From the NCBI GenBank assembly GCA_963970005.1, contig CAXAMN010025694.1, positions 572,533 through 636,532 of the forward strand: a stretch of 64,000 nt of DNA, given 5' to 3'. Below are positions 42,008 through 53,614 of this stretch, one piece after another. This DNA comes from Durusdinium trenchii. Taxonomy: Eukaryota; Sar; Dinophyceae; Suessiales; Symbiodiniaceae. Under the pieces are notes generated by a model. It worked only from the letters and a program-made list of their open reading frames with translations, had not been told where the DNA came from and ran no database searches. A program made the translations under genes and the position numbers. Numbering within the stretch: the stretch's first letter is position 1; the number at the start of each line of letters is the position of its first letter.

Positions 42008-43260
42008 GTGGCTGCGGAAGCTGAGAAGCAACAGCTGCTGAAGCTGAAGCTCTCCGACCAACATCCCACATCTGCCCGTTCCCACATGGCGGTGGCCCAT
42101 GAAGCCCATAAACCATGGCACAGCCACACCAACTGCCGTGTGGCACGGGAAAAGAAGTCGAAGGTAACATGGGTTTGTAGGCAAAAGATGTCTCCCAGTG
42201 GGGTACGCGCGCGTGTGTGTGTGTGTGCGCGTGGCCGTTTCTTCATGTTTTTTTCTCGCGTCCATATGTTGTCGTTCCCTGGAAAGATCTATCTAGAAGT
42301 GCTAACGCACTCCAAATGGCACTCACCGAGCCCGAACTGCTTCTGATCTATCCGGGCGTGATAGTTTGGTCCCCTGACGTGGGTGAAGGTACCTCCAAAG
42401 GATGGAGTTATGTAGTTTATGCGGCGCGTCATATGGCATGTACACAGTCCAGCCAAGGCAAAACCGATATACCCCCTTATACAGCAAACAAACATGGGCC
42501 TTCTGCAAGTAGGTCATGTGAAGCAGGTCATGCGAAGTCAGATCCCAGGCCGGTCGGGGACCTGAGAAAGGCTGTGAACGGAGACCCGGACCCTGTGGCC
42601 ATCTGTGGCCCACATCTTCCGCTTCCTTCGGTCGCACCTGGAAGCAAATCCATAGCCTTCATCCCCTCCTGGAGAAGCGGGGCAACGGCTTCCCATCGAT
42701 CAAAGGAACCGATGTTCAAAGGACTGGGGAACTGGGGAACCCTTCACATCCTGAAGATGAGGTGCTACCTGTCTTGCTACTCTGATGGGGTCTTGCTACT
42801 CTTTGGTGTGCTGAAGAGGGGTGGATGAAGGGCAGTAGTGACCTTGAACTTAAGGGCCTCCCAAAAGTTGTCCACGCATCCCACTGGTTACCTCCTCGTG
42901 CCTACTACCATCATGGTTGAAATTGGATGCTTCAAACCAGTTCTCCCCTGATCATACGTAATTGTGGTTCGTATCGTTCCTCCCCTGAATTCCAATGTCT
43001 AAGAAGCAGCGGTTGCAAGGTAAACGGCATGAAACCTGACAATGGACCTTTCGAAATATGTTTTCTCCACAAACCACTGGATTTCAGGTTCGATGTCAAT
43101 CTTCTACGGCGTGCCAAACCCCGTTTCCATCGAACTGTTTCGCGCGAACACCAAGCCGCGCGCAGTTGAAAATGCAAATTGAGCCCAGAAAACGCTTCGA
43201 ACCACGCCGCCGCGAAACGGTTGACGATGTGATGTTTTTTCCATATTGTGACTTGCATGT
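42008..43260. other. No supportable gene
   Basis: It contains a (GT)n run near 42210-42230. Open frames on both strands have no motif. Immediately right, a + frame at 43261-43569 (VVRDIREWTETCAFRAS, HERFRQVCEQLGSVNP) looks mildly protein-like but has no clear boundary. Confidence 0.35.
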
Positions 43261-43569
43261 TTGAATGGTCTTTTCTCTAATGGTTTTGATGCAAGACCAC
43301 GTTCTGGTGACTTGACGAGAATCATGATGGCGGTTCTCCTGATATGTTCGGAAGAAAAACACCTTGAACACCCTTGTGGTTCCGAACAATTAGTGGTTCG
43401 TGACATTCGTGAATGGACAGAAACGTGCGCATTCAGAGCATCACATTGCTTCAGAACATGCCGCCGTAAAATGCCCCACGAAAGGTTTCGTCAAGTGTGC
43501 GAGCAATTGGGTTCGGTGAACCCTCAGGTGCTGCCGGGCGGCTGCTGTGCGACTTTGTTTAAGATATAA

Positions 43570-44398
43570 CGTAGGTTATAGGTTTTTGAACGTAGGTTAT
43601 AAATTGTATACGTGTGTTAAGTAATCGCCTCCACTTACAACTAACTTGGTGTTCTTATAACTAAATTATCTTGTTTATTGTTTCTACTTAATTCCTACTG
43701 AAATCGAACTTAAGTTTGACTTAGGTTGAACTTAAGACTCATGTTTTATTGTGTTTTTACATAAGACTCATTCTTTTTTTGGTAATGATTTTTGGCTGCT
43801 CCGGGAAAGTCTGAAAAGAAAGTCTGCTCCGGGAGGATTAAGCGAATGGTGGCCGAATGAATGTAGGCGAGGAATCTAGAACTCTAAGTTTTCCAGTGTA
43901 GGCCAAATAAACGCAAAAACTTGTTTTTCCTCCTCTGTTTGCACTGAAAACGAACGCACGTCGGAAAAACAAGAATTCTTGCGCGAAAAGAAGATTTTAA
44001 ACATATACAATTTAAAAATTACTTACGACCTACTTAGAACTAGGTTTTAAATACCCGTGTGTACTCCAGGGGGACCTGGACTCCTAGAAAAAACAGAAAT
44101 TTCCTAGGAAAATTTAGTTCGCAAGATTTATTAAGTCCTGTTGGCCAGGTCCATGCTTCAAAATTTAGGTTCTATAAAATCCTATCACTGGGACATTAAA
44201 CTCCCTGGGGAAACACTCGTAGATCTTGGCGGATTCCTGGTCACGTCCTCCCCGGGGATTGGGGCACCATAGATTTATGAATTCCTTACGCCCGCCAAAA
44301 CACTAACAATTCCACACAGGAAAATATAAGAAAAGCTGTCTTGTCCATCCATGGAAATCCATCGCAGAGCATGCAGAGCTGACTTTTTTCCGGCCTGC
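43570..44398. other. Non-coding flank of the next gene, short repeats
   Basis: AACGTAGGTTATA occurs twice (about 43568 and 43590) and AGTCTGCTCCGGGA twice (about 43800-43840). AAGTCCTG-TTGGCCAGGTCCATG (44127-44153) has a near match at 46466-46490, on the far side of the gene. Confidence 0.6.
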
Positions 44399-45955
44399 TC
44401 ATGCAGTGTCGTTCATCATCCGAGATCCTTTGCGGTTCTCGGACAGCAGCTTGAAAAAACCATGCTTTCTTGCAGGCTTCTCCATCAAAGCACGCTTGAT
44501 GTCCTCCAGGTACTTGAAGATCAGCGCTGACCTGTCGCCCTTCTTCGCATGACCAAAGTAGCTCGAGAAGAACTCTGGTGATCTCTTCACTGTGTCCTCC
44601 CAAGCCACTCCTGTGCTTTTCACATTGCCATGCTCGTCGAAGATGTTTTGCAGGGGAAAGCTTAACCTGTACAGATTCAGCAAACCCTCCATGCAACGCT
44701 GAATGTTGCGACCTCCAGCTTTGCTTGCACCAAACGACGAAGGCATGAACTGGAAAGCCTTGCTTTGCGCAGCGACCTCATCGGCATCGGTGGTCTGCTG
44801 CGTTCTCTTTCTGCCTGGTTTCTTCTCGCCGCTGAGGATCATGTCCATTAATTCTGAGCTGCCCTGAGCTTCCTGCATGGCGATCTTGTCATCATCACTC
44901 AACGCCACACGCATTCCATCCAAGCCAGCCAAACATTCCTTGACCGTGAGCTTTGCGATGAACCTGCATGCACCCAGAAAAGGAATTGCATCCGTACCAC
45001 TCCTCCTCCTCCTCGCCGTCTGCAATGCGCCGGAGCGGCACCATGCGGATTTTGGCCACTGCTTCAAAGGGAACAGGAAAGCTGGTGAGTCTACATCCCT
45101 GCTTCCCAAAGCGGAACACACTCAAAGCACACCCCAATGTGAAATTTGGTTCCTTTCCACTGGTGGCGTACAACATGATGGAACCCACCTCCAACGAGAC
45201 CTTTGTTGGAGCCGGAGGGCCGCATTCATATTCATCCACGCAGCCACCCTGGACGTGCGGGAAGCCGAAACTCCTGCTATCCGCCTCATGACCTTAGCGC
45301 AGAGTGAAATGAAATATGTGATATATGTGAAGCTTATAAAATCCTGAAATTTGATAAAGCATACAAAATGTGACGTTTATAAAATCTTGCGCGTGCTCGA
45401 CATCCAAGCCACTGAGCAGTTTGATGCCATGACAGATTGTCGGATCGAACCCTGGACCCACGATGGTTCTTCAACCAAGCCTTGTCAGCAGGCACTCTCA
45501 AATTGCACAACAGCTGCCACATTGGACCCCACAACGGTTCTATGTCCTGGTGAGCCACACCTCCAGAGACAATGTCGAAGAATTCCGAAAGTGTCCGGCA
45601 ACTGCCAAGCCTTCCAAGCATGGATTTGGAAGAATCAGACTGCACTGCATCCTCCGGGATCTCAAAAAGTGCTTGAAGGTCTTTACTCCCTGGGGCAGCA
45701 TCTTCCTGTGGCGGATCTGAACGCTTCACCTCATTGTCTTCATCTTGGATCCTCTTCTCCATGTCCTGGACGCGTCGCAGCATCTCCAAGCATTGATCCG
45801 TTGATTCAGACTGGGCTATTGGTGGCACAATGTCCTCATCATCATTGCCATCATCATTTCCGTCAAAGTCTTGGAAGTGATCGCCGCCATCTTCACAGTC
45901 TGCTTCACTCAGGTTACCTCCAGCAAGAGTCCACACAACAATGGAACACCTACAA
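44399..45955 (-). CDS. Three-segment gene, acidic/coiled-coil protein of unknown function
   Basis: Segment 1 (about 45950-45400) reads DCEDGGDHFQDFDGNDDGND, CLEMLRRVQDMEKRIQDEDN (coiled coil) and RTLSEFFDIVSGG, then ends near QTAQWLG. Segment 2 (about 45290-44998) reads CVDEYECGPPAPTKVSLEVG, GCALSVFRFGKQG and RRIADGEEEEEW. Segment 3 (44963-44399) reads FIAKLTVKECLAGLDGM, GEKKPGRKRTQQTTDADEV, SPEFFSSYFGHAKKGDRSAL and KHGFFKLLSENRKG, ending at TGA 44399-44401. The first gap must be an intron; donor and acceptor are not certain. The second gap can be a 34-nt GT..AG intron (44964-44997), or a one-base frameshift. The KKPGRKR patch may be a nuclear localisation signal. No family is recognised; the protein looks nuclear and helical. 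Confidence 0.55.
44964..44997 (-). other. Candidate 34-nt mini-intron
   Basis: On the minus strand the segment begins GTACGG and ends TGCATGCAG, with a CCTTTTCT pyrimidine tract before the AG. Its removal joins segments 2 and 3 in frame at a Trp codon. A one-base indel is the simpler alternative. Confidence 0.35.
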
Positions 45956-46432
45956 AGCAAAGGCTTCGAGATCTTCGAGAGTCGAGAGCAAACCTAATTA
46001 TAAAATCCTGTTTGTTCTGTTAAAAGTGGTACCCAATTATAAAATCCTGTTCCTAGCAGTGCTGTGTCACGTCCAACATGCAACTTTAGGCATTGAGCCA
46101 GCCTTCTTCTGCCAGCCTTCTTTACAGTGAGTTTCATGACTGTACAGGACAACATAGCATGGCCCAATGCCTGATGATTCAGCACGATCTTTCTGGCTGC
46201 AGGTCTGACACAGAGAGTTTGCTAGTGGAGGCCTTCGCTCTTAGGTTGGAGGCCAGTCCTCTTCACCGTCCGAAAAAAAACCGAATATCAGCGCCGCCCT
46301 GCCCCCCCAACTTTAGCCGTCTGGTTTGCCAGTATCAGTTTATAAAATCCTAAAACAAGGTATTGTTCCAGGAATCTGCAATGGAATCACCACTAGGACT
46401 TTATTAAAAAAAACATACTTTTATAAAATCCT

Positions 46433-49400
46433 GTTTGATGAAATCATGTTAGAATATGAAACAGTTATGAAGTCCTGCTTGCCAGGTCCATGTGCCATGG
46501 TAGGGGGACCTATTGTTTTTATATATAGTTGTGGCCCAGGTCCAGGAAAAAATAGTTGGATTCCAGACGGGTATGTTTTAACTCCTCTAAGTCCACTTAT
46601 GCATAAATTTTTATAATAAGTTCTAACATCCACAAGTTAGCTACAAATCATCCCAGCCACCTGGTGGGTTCTGCATCGCAACGACAAAAGGCACATAATA
46701 AGCCGCGCAGCGACTTGAGGTTGAGCAACCCCCCCACGCTGCACACCCAACACGCACACACAACTTTAAATTGTCACTATATTTCAATAATGGCTGTAAC
46801 TTTACGAGCATCCGAGCATCCTCAACCAATCATTAGTTTGTGAACCACCCTCAACTGCAGCTGGGCACATTCTCCAACCAAAAGGGTTCCGGCTCCAAAA
46901 ACACCAAAACAAATGGATGTCATCCACTTGGTCCCAGAAACACCGGAAGTGTGCGCCAAGGGGTTACGACTGAGATCCTCAATGACTACTACCTTAGACC
47001 ACCACCACGTCCCACCACCCTTGGTTTATCTTACATATATAGATAAATTTGAGGTGGGTACACCCACTCCAATTCATATTGAATTCACCCAACGCCAAGT
47101 TGTTGAACTAGTTTTTGTCTTACATGATCACTTTTTTCCAGCGAGACCTTGCGACATGAATCATCACGGACCAAATTTGGATCACAGTCTCTTTTCTGCG
47201 ATGCGAGCGCCATGCTGCAGGTGCTTTGAATGGAAAGATCAATTTTCTACTCTTCTTGGCTATTTCAATTTCTGTAAACCTTTGAGCGGTAGCCACAGCG
47301 TCCGCAATGCTTCAAGCACACGCTTGATCAGGTTTTGCCCGATTCCCATAACAAAAGCTGTGAAAACTAGTGCAAACGGAACAGAACAAACAAAATTGAT
47401 GTAAATTGAATATATAATTGATCTAGCCCATATACTCTGGTCAAAGTTGACAACAACAGGTTTTCGAACAGCGTGAGGACAGCTTTACCGTGAACATCTC
47501 TGAACAGAAACTATGCACAGCCTTCCACATCAATCTTCATGTTCAAGCGGAGTGCATGTGACAACCTTGTTAATTTGCCCGAGCCAGCGCAAAAGAGTGT
47601 GTGGTGTGCCCTGAAGCTCGTTCATCACGAGTCACTTAATTTACAGCGGCCTAAGGTAGCACCCATAATCCTCAAATGAAATTTTAGGACCGTTTCCAGG
47701 CAGCGAACCAGCCGCCCAAACAACCAACTTCTGATTCCGCGTGACAGGTAACTGATATGTTCGAATGGCCGAGCCAGATCAGAAAGAAGCATTCTGTCTA
47801 CCAAGGGTACTCCTGGGTATGACAAACTAGCGCCAACCTAGAACCCCCCACTCCCCTTGCACCCTTTTTCTTGCAATGGTCGACACACCAGGCCAAGCCA
47901 GCCTTGCAGGCCACCAAGCTCAAGGGCAGGCACTTGGACCAAATCGGGGGAGGGTGGGCGGGGCTTTGCAAAAAAAAAAAGTGTTCACCTGCCTGTAAGC
48001 TGCCCAGCACCAAGCCAAAGCGCTTTCTCAAAGCTGCAAATATAAGACCTGAGGAGGATGCTTCGCGCGCTGCTGCACTTGGGCAGCGGGCTGGCCCGGC
48101 TTTTCTAGCGCCACCATTGCATGGTGAAGTGGTGTAATTTCTTGCGTGCTGCTTCGTACGGAAGATTTGAACATCATCTCCGCAATAAATTTGTTGTCAG
48201 CTCTTCATCAAAACTTGCATGGGCCTTTTGTCAAGTCTTCACATCTCAAAACAGTTCACCCACATTGTCCATGCACGTCATGACTCCTGCCCATGTGCCA
48301 AGGCCTCTATTGCACAATATCTACAAACAAATGAGAACAACTAATAGCAATGTCCTCCAACCTACTAGCACACTTAACTATATTAGACCTTTCTTCTTTT
48401 TCAACTTTAAGATAGGTCGCTCAAGGCCAAAGCGGCTTTTCTGCGACTGCAGCAAAGTACTAAATTCCTAGCTTTCATCCCCGGTCCGGGACTCTTCAGG
48501 GCTTTGCGGCCGCAAATGCTGCTGTGTTCAGTCACATGCCTAGGCATCGCGGGTTCAATAACCTAGGCGGGTGCAAACTGGAAATGGTAAAAGCAAAATA
48601 CACTCAGACCTCGAACTAAGAACCCCCGAATGACACCGCCCCAGGTGGAAAGCAATCATCATCGGTCATTATCAGAGCGTCCAGCCCCGCACTTCCCACA
48701 GATCAAAAAGGCCCTCTGCTCCACGATCTTCCGACATCTGGTTCTTAGATGTAGACTCTTGATTAATAACCCCCCCTTATGAAGAGTCAGTTCAACCCAA
48801 CTGAAAGTGTTAATCAAGAATCTTGTTCTTAAAATGTCGTTTTCTCTATTTTATTTTTTACAAGCTACATCTGATCTTCCTTCGGTGTCGTGGACAATTC
48901 TCATAGGCACCAACCACCACCCGACCATCAGATCCTTCGGTGTCGTTCTCTGCTCCGTTCTTCCCCCTCCTCAGTGACCAGAAACCGCTGGTCGTCCACA
49001 TCGTGCCACCTGAGGCGTGACCCAAACGCAAAATGTGGCGACTGAGAGGTTTACGGGTGTTCCGGCTCTTCCGGGCCCCTCTTCCGAAACATTGATGTAA
49101 GCGGAAAACTCATGAAACAAACTTGTTTTGATTCAGCGCATGTTTCTTTTTTGAAGCTGTGTGTCACCTTCCAGGATGATTGGAGGACGGGAGAGTATGC
49201 CGGGGGTTTGGGGGGCTGCTTTGGGGGAAAAACTTTCCTGCACCATACCTGGATCTGTGGGTCCATGTTTGTCGAGACGGGGTTCCAGGAACCACGAGCA
49301 TCGTTGAAACGCCTTGGAACGTCACATCCCACATGAAGAAACAACACATTCACAAGCGCCAAGAACAACTCAAATCATGCTTGTTCATCCTGTCTTGGTT

Positions 49401-50811
49401 TGTGACGCAACAGCACCGAAACACTCCATGCATGGCATATTTAGCTACATTGGCCATCATTGACCCCATTTCAAGCACCCCAACAAAAAGATAGCTACAT
49501 GTGACACACATGGACTGGAGTGTCAGGGGCATGATACGTCCCATGGCTCAAGCACCATCAGTACGGGGAGCCCTCGCATGGCCGGCAAATGGACCACGAA
49601 CTGCACCTGCACTGCTTCTCCGTGTCGGGACGGAACGCGAGCAGGATTGGTGGGCCAAAGAACACTTCGTCGCAAAAGAAAGACATCCCGAATCCTGCTA
49701 TTTGTGGAGCCTTATACATAGTTGGTCGCCATGTTCTTTTCAGGAAGCCTGTGGGGAAAGCCAAGTTTGGGTGGTCCAAGTTCCAAAAGGAAGCAGCTTG
49801 GGACGGTGGTTTTTGGATGGTGCGGTGGTAGCTCTTCCCACCTGGGTCAGGCCAACATCGTCACGGAGCGATGAGGAAATGTGTGTGATGAGTCCCCTCC
49901 ATCCCCCCGACAAAAAAAACAAACAAACTATATATTTTGGGCTCTGCCCCGGTACACTAACAGGTTGACCACAATGCATACCAAAAATTGAGCAATATAG
50001 CATAATATAGCCACAGCTTGCATCAGGATGACTTTCATTTGCCCTTTTCACGCTGGTTACAATGGTGGTACATGCACACACCCCTCAAGTACACCGGAAG
50101 ATGTCAGAAACCTATTTCCCGTCTTAGAGCCACAGGTGAGCATCAACTCGCAAGCATGTCGTTTTTTGATGGTCGTTACCGTTGAAATACTCTAGACTCT
50201 AGGACTCTATGCCATTATGCTATAAAAGTAGAGCAAAACAAGTAAATATATATATATAGTATATATATATATATGTGTGTTATATGATGTTATATGGATG
50301 TGTATTTGCGATATGGACCCCAAACAGTTTGTACACTTATGAATCTTATGAAGTAAGCCACAGAGACGAACGGTCAAACAGTCAACGGCTCAAACCGTTC
50401 CAGCTCACTGTCATCAACTTGGATCCCCTCGGCCTTTTTCGATTCTTGACTCAATAGGCTCAAGGTGAGGACCGGCAAATCAGATGCTCTTGGCCGGATG
50501 ATTTTACACTTGTCCCCCGCTTGTTTCCCGTGCGGCCACACGAACCTGCAGAATCTCAGCACACCATTCACCGATAGTTTAGCTGATCGTAGCGCCCGGG
50601 GACAAGAAAATGAGCTGCCAAAGAAAACGAGCTGGGCGGAGGTGGGATTGACGGGCAAATCTGGCAGGGCTGAAGAAAGGGCTGGTTCTAGAGGGAGGCT
50701 TGGCTGGCCGCCGGAACTGTGGGCAGCCCCGGAAGTTTCAGGCCCAAGGGAATGGGGCGCCTGCTTTATTGACCAAGTAGAAAACTGGAGGCCCTCTCTA
50801 GGAAAAAGAAA
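46433..50811. other. No firm gene
   Basis: A minus frame at 46633-46421 (with GIQLFFPGPGPQLYIKTIG) and + frames at 46913-47404, 47871-48137 and 49589-49831 are open but unsupported. GTAGACTCTTGATTAATAA near 48750 recalls 9078 (GTAGACTCTTGACTAATAA), and GACTCTTCAGGGCTT near 48490 recalls 9101. A TA-rich microsatellite lies at 50245-50280. Confidence 0.35.
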
Positions 50812-51165
50812 AGGAACACAAACACAAAAAAAACACAAATCAAACCACAAAAAAAACAAGACTTTGTGGTATTTGTTTGGTCTGATTTGTGTTTTTTGGT
50901 ACGTAGTATGATTTGCGTTTTTTGTGGTATGATTTGCGGTCGCTTTTGTGCTTCTTTTCTGGTATGACTTGTGTTTTTGTGTGGCATTTTTGTGGTGTGA
51001 TTTGTGGTCGCTTTTGTGACATTCTTTGTGGTATGACTTGTGTTTTGTGGTATGATTCTGCGGTCGCGTTTGCGTTTTTGTTGGTGTGACTTGGGTTTTT
51101 GTAATGGTATGATTTAATATCCGGGGTTGAAGAAAAGCACAACTCAAACCACAAAGAATATCACA
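50812..51165. repeat. Fold-back block of TGTGGTATGATTTGTG short repeats
   Basis: The left arm (50818-50855) and the right end (51132-51165) carry CACAAATCAAACCACAAA-type words. The centre (50862-51115) repeats the complement, TTTGTGGTATGATTTGTGTTT, many times with variation and interspersed GCGGTCGCTTTTGTG. The minus-strand 287-codon frame over it is a product of the repeats. Confidence 0.7.
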
Positions 51166-53439
51166 GGAAACTGAGCATTTTTTGAACATGTTGCGGGGCC
51201 AGAGCCAATTTTGGACTTGGCTCTCATCCTGCTCCAAGTGTAATCATAATCTCCCTTTTCCCTCCGTTCTTTCCCTCTTTCCTGTGGCTGTGAGAGCACG
51301 TAATCCTGGCCACCTGCTACCTACCGTTCCATTCTTGAGCCATCACTCATATCATAACAATTCATATCATATAGTTTTTATGGACAATTTGGACCCTTAC
51401 TAACATAGGGTTTGCTTGGGGTCAGGTGCGAGTTGCGTTAAAGGATTTGACGTGTTCTAGAAGATTTAGCCGAAAGGATAATAAAGAGTTCTGGGCCGGA
51501 GGGTATCAATGTTGTATTGGCAGCTGACGGTATTCTTAAGTCTTTCATTTAAATTGAATTCGGTGATGTTGCCAATTGCCCAATGGTTATTTCGCCCATG
51601 GGTATTTACTTACCTTACTAAAGGTTTGAAAGAGGCTGCGTTGATACAGCCAAAGACTTGTTTATCCCCATGTAGGTGCAGTGAAACCCAGATGAGATTG
51701 GCAACCCATTAGAATAGGTCAATAAGTTAAGTCAAGTTCCATGGGTGCACCAAACTGCATGAACAAAGTATTACATAATCTTGTGGTAAGTAGGGTCACT
51801 CTTTCTTTGAATTGTCATTTGAGAAGGGATGATGTTGGTTGTTTTTGGTTTGCAAACCTGAACTTTAGAGTTATATAACCCGCCCACTGATCCAATCATG
51901 TTGCATTTCCTAGACCAGAAATTGCAATCCAATTTCCCGAAATGACACTAAATATGATTGTGTTTTTTTGGGGTATGGTTTTAAAGGCCCTGACCCTTTA
52001 CGACTGTTACTGTGGGGGGGGAGGGTCCAATATGTATATATATAGTACTTTATAGTACTTTATTATTGATCACATTGGGCCAAAGTGATTCCAAGTGGTA
52101 GATCCGGCGTAACACCTCCTGAACTGCCCGCCTCCAACTTCAAGCTGTCGGTCGAGGGAAGGTGCACCTCAACATGCCCCAAGCCAATCTTGTGCCACTT
52201 TCCCTGAATGAAACCAACAAAAGCACCCTTTGAGGTGGATAATGGCTATACAAATTCACCTTTGGAGTGGGAAGCGCACTTCCGACTTCCTCCACATCAA
52301 CTTGGAATAAACCTCGGGCGGTTTTCTTCCTATTTCATGCCTGTTTATTTTTTTTCACCTCGATGTCCTCTTCCGCGGCCCATGGACCTCCGAAGCCGCC
52401 TTGAAAACCCGCAACCGCGCGACAGCTCCCGAGGCTCGGACGCGCAGCTGCTGGTCCTTCGCTTCGAAGTCCAGCCTCGCCATGGGACGAGACGGGCGCC
52501 GGGTGATGCCGGCGGTGCCCGGTGAGTGGAAGTCGAAGGATCGAAAGGTGTTCTTCGTTGGGAGAGCCCTGATTGGGCCGAAAGGAAGGTACCAATGATT
52601 GAGCCGACCTTATTTGGCAGAACGCCTTATTTGGCAGAACGCCTTTCGGAAACGTTTTGGAACTGAATATCTCTATAATCGAAGCTAGAGGTATGAACAA
52701 GTGATAGCTTAAGGAAAAGCACTTAGAAGGAGCCTTGACAAAGATGAGTTCAATCATCCAAAAACTCTTCTGGCTGTGCCCTGAAAGCAGCTTGGTCGAC
52801 TTTCGAAGGAAACCCATGGGCCGCACCACACCAAACGAAGGTTTTAACACACAACCAATCACACTTCCTGAAAGGTGTTGGGCTGAGACAGGGGCTTGCT
52901 CAAAATATACCGTCATACATTGTTGTTCTTAATGTATATGTATATACTGTATTGTTTTTATGTTCTTGATTTTGCCGTGGGCTTTTGCAGTAGGAGTCTG
53001 GACATTGCTTTGTCCATGGTTTTCTGCCAGGTGTCCACCACAAATGCCTCTTAGCTGTCTCAGCTTCACCTTTTGGCTTGCAAAAACTGGCCTGGAAACA
53101 TAGCTGAGATCAACGTCACAAAGACGGCACTGGCGCCAGTTTCCGGCAACAAAACCGTGCACCTCAAGAACCATAGCTAGATAGAACATATATTAAAGCC
53201 GGTACAAGTCTGCAGTCAAAGGTCTGTCTGCACATCCTGCCTCACTGTGTTGGCCAGCACTTCTTGGATCTGGATCCACCTTGGCACGAGGCTGGGCACG
53301 AAGGAGGAACGAGGCTGGGCCATTGTCAGCACAACCAACGCCTGGTGCATTATCCTGAGGCATCCTGCGGGTGAATGCCCAAAGCCAGCTCGCCCTCTGC
53401 CTCTGGAGGCTGTGGGATTGTTTTGGAATCTGGATCATC
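51166..53439. other. No firm gene
   Basis: A minus frame near 52500-52365 (MARLDFEAKDQQLRVRASG) and the opposing + frame are both G/C-biased. One may be an exon but I cannot choose. The rest is featureless apart from a G run near 52013. Confidence 0.3.
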
Positions 53440-53614
53440 TAGATTTCATCCCGTGGGAAATGAGCAGAAGCAAAAGATCCTCTACGGCCCAAATGAGTCT
53501 CTCCCGCCGGGGAAACAGGCCATCAACAAAAAAATTGAAACGGACCCGGAGTTGACATACACCCCTGTAATCATAGACTTCCCCCGCACAAAGCTCCAGC
53601 CCCCCCACGAGTGA
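53440..53614 (+). CDS. Weak candidate terminal exon
   Basis: After a GAGCAG that could serve as acceptor (53466), the frame reads KQKILYGPNESLPPGKQ, INKKIETDPELTYTPVII and DFPRTKLQPPHE and stops with TGA at 53612-53614. It reads like ordinary protein, but codon bias is weak and there is no motif. Confidence 0.3.

Larger units (their letters stand above)
44173..46432 (+). repeat. Seven copies of TATAAAATCCT in the non-coding parts of this locus
   Basis: On the + strand the motif starts at 44173, 45335, 45378 (TCTT instead of TCCT), 45999, 46038, 46341 and 46422. Six of them form pairs spaced 43, 39 and 81 nt. On the coding strand it reads AGGATTTTATA and lies in the first intron, upstream of the gene and downstream of it, but not in the exons. 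Confidence 0.85.

Noticed and set aside
50374-51237. 287-codon minus-strand open frame rich in His, Lys and Thr
   Set aside because: The distinctive part is translation of the fold-back repeat block.
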